From Bacteroidota bacterium (GTDB taxonomy: Bacteria > Bacteroidota > Bacteroidia > Flavobacteriales > Flavobacteriaceae), in assembly GCA_027620655.1 (NCBI GenBank), contig JAQCDS010000001.1, forward strand, positions 62,001 through 126,000: DNA of 64,000 nucleotides, given 5' to 3'. Made by a program: the position numbers and the translations under genes. This document shows, piece after piece, positions 63,033 to 64,000 of this stretch. The notes under the pieces were generated by a model. The model saw nothing but the letters and a program-made list of their open reading frames with translations. It was not told the DNA's origin and searched no databases. Positions within the stretch are counted from its first letter, which is position 1, and each line of letters starts with the position of its first letter.

Positions 63033-63269
63033 TTATTGATTTTGTGATAGGTTATATATGCCGTTATGAATTTCATTGATATAGATATCTGCTAAGTCAG
63101 TGCCTTTTTTGTATTCTTTGCTATTTAGCCATTCATCCATAACAATATTGAAGCCCATTGCATTGAGCGTTAATGCTGTTTTTTTCCAGTCCAGGTATTC
63201 ACCTTTATCTTGATATGAAGAATAAATTTGGGACTTTATTCTTTGTAATATATAAAAAATTTTAAATTT
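63033..63269 (-). pseudogene. 5'-truncated small ORF of unknown function
   Basis: An open frame of about 78 codons from a TGA at 63272 to TAA at 63033-63035. No ATG, GTG or TTG occurs in its first half. Readable sequence includes QDKGEYLDWKKTALTLNAMGFNI and ends INEIHNGIYNLSQNQ. It stops 4 nt before the nucleotidyltransferase ATG, so it looks like the 3' part of an operon partner whose front was lost. A short form starting at the internal ATG is possible. No family is recognised. Confidence 0.4.
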
Positions 63270-63299
63270 TCATTAGGTCTTCATCCTTCTAAAATTCCT

Positions 63300-63307
63300 T
63301 ATTTTTG
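63300..63307 (+). promoter_or_regulatory. -7 box TATTTTTG of the nitroreductase gene
   Basis: A perfect TAnnTTTG 16 nt before the ATG. The -33 element is not clear. Confidence 0.5.
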
Positions 63308-63323
63308 CTCAAAATACAATACT

Positions 63324-63956
63324 ATGAGTCTACTCAACGCCCTTAAATGGCGCTATGCCACCAAAAAATTTGATTCTAATAAATTTATTTCATCATCAGA
63401 TATTGAAAAAATAAAAGAAGGCTTTAATCTGTCAGCGTCTTCGTATGGGTTGCAACCCGTTCAGCTTTTGTTGGTCCATAACAAAGCCATTCAAAACGAA
63501 TTGGTGCCTATGTCTATGAATCAACAGCAAGTGGAACAGGCGTCTCATGTGGCTATTTTTTGCGTCAAAACCTCATTAGATGCGGATTATGTCAATGCAT
63601 ATTTTGAGCGTATCAAAAGTATTCGTCAAACACCAGATGAAATTTTAGCGCCTTTTAGAACGCATATTATTGATAGTTTTGGGGCTAAATCCACAGATGA
63701 AATTTTTCTTTGGGGTGCAAAACAAGCATATTTGGCCATGGGGAATTTGTTGGCCGTTTGTGCTGATCTTAACATTGATGCTTGCCCAATGGAAGGTTTT
63801 GAGCCTGCAAAATTTGATGCGTATTTCGATTTAAAAGCCAAAGGCTTACGTTCTGTTCTTATTATGCCAATGGGGTATAGGGCAGAGGATGATCCTTTTG
63901 CAGCAATGAAAAAAGTCCGTAAACCCCTATCTGAATCTGTAACTGAAATTTTATAA
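63324..63956 (+). CDS. NAD(P)H-dependent nitroreductase-family oxidoreductase
   Basis: A 210-residue FMN protein of the NfsB/nitroreductase family. It begins LLNALKWRYATKKFDSNKFIS (FMN phosphate contacts), has LSASSYGLQPVQLLLV, the LWGAKQAYLAMGNLLAVCADLNIDACPMEGF segment, and the C-terminal LIMPMGYRAEDDPFAAMKKVRKPL. It reduces quinones or nitro compounds in vitro. The native substrate is unknown. It is 2 bp before the aminotransferase gene. Confidence 0.92.
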   Translation: MSLLNALKWRYATKKFDSNKFISSSDIEKIKEGFNLSASSYGLQPVQLLLVHNKAIQNELVPMSMNQQQVEQASHVAIFCVKTSLDADYVNAYFERIKSIRQTPDEILAPFRTHIIDSFGAKSTDEIFLWGAKQAYLAMGNLLAVCADLNIDACPMEGFEPAKFDAYFDLKAKGLRSVLIMPMGYRAEDDPFAAMKKVRKPLSESVTEIL

Positions 63957-63958
63957 TT

Positions 63959-64000
63959 ATGCCCGGATTTGAACTTTTTGGAGAAGCAGAACGCAAAGAA
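63959..64000 (+). CDS. DegT/DnrJ/EryC1/StrS-family aminotransferase, N-terminal 14 codons
   Basis: The frame begins ATG at 63959 with MPGFELFGEAERKE and runs off the window. This N-terminal pattern is that of PLP sugar or amino-acid aminotransferases of the DegT family. It is 2 bp after the nitroreductase stop, implying co-transcription. Only 14 residues are visible, so the assignment rests on the N-terminus alone. Confidence 0.55.
   Translation, partial: MPGFELFGEAERKE

Noticed and set aside
1-64000. CRISPR array or intact insertion sequence
   Set aside because: No regularly spaced repeats, no cas genes and no transposase with terminal inverted repeats were found by reading.

Overview
The window looks like a chromosomal segment of a marine member of the Flavobacteriaceae (Bacteroidetes). 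The evidence is A+T-rich DNA, many TAnnTTTG-type -7 promoter boxes (the Bacteroidetes sigma consensus), a type IX secretion C-terminal signal, small proteins typical of the group (Lacal_2735, CAL67264 and CCC-motif families, DUF4290, DUF3667, DUF6048/DUF6452), a menaquinone pathway, and a green-tuned proteorhodopsin next to a retinal-forming blh gene.

Layout. 1-885: a secreted protein gene split by an in-frame TAA. 1-6.9 kb: housekeeping genes (fmt, recQ, an AAA-type NTPase, DUF493, DUF4290, murA with Asp at the usual catalytic Cys position). 6.9-17.8 kb: a long minus-strand light/DNA-repair block with three different photolyase/cryptochrome subfamilies (class I CPD photolyase, CRY-DASH, iron-sulfur FeS-BCP type). 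Its partners are DUF2256, TIGR03643/DUF2805, GTP cyclohydrolase I, flavin reductase, an ABC1/UbiB-like kinase, a TetR regulator, an SDR lacking the catalytic Tyr, glutathione peroxidase, TspO and an SRPBCC protein. Two promoters in this block carry a near-identical 23-bp element exactly 26 nt upstream of a TAnnTTTG box. 17.9-20 kb: comM broken by an in-frame TAA, with its 3' end present a second time beyond a small inserted ORF. 20-25 kb: aldehyde dehydrogenase, RluA-type pseudouridine synthase, panB, dnaK. 25-27 kb: blh and proteorhodopsin, divergent.

26.9-37.4 kb: a menaquinone cluster (PaaI-type thioesterase, menF-like, menD, menB, menA, menC, menE) interrupted by DUF2853, purU and a cvfB-like gene. 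37-58 kb: mixed core genes (acyl-CoA carboxylase, pirin, ettA, rlmD, a mechanosensitive-channel-like protein, ornithine aminotransferase, prolyl oligopeptidase, Smr protein, cysteine desulfurase, TonB-dependent receptor, M23 peptidase). 58-61.3 kb: a ZapB-like gene, zapA, a likely 6S RNA, rny, xerD. 61.5-63.3 kb: tRNA-Ser(UGA) followed by a decayed integrase, a DNA-polymerase-beta-like nucleotidyltransferase and a truncated ORF, which reads as the remnant of an integrated element. The window ends with a nitroreductase and the first codons of a DegT-family aminotransferase.

How it fits together: proteorhodopsin and blh supply light-driven proton pumping and its chromophore. The photolyase block supplies light-driven DNA repair, with plausible pterin (FolE) and reduced-flavin (flavin reductase) support. 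The men cluster supplies the respiratory quinone. The most promising unexplained signal is the shared 23-bp element that may define a photoprotection regulon. Two in-frame TAA codons and two remnant loci show recent decay or, alternatively, sequence errors.
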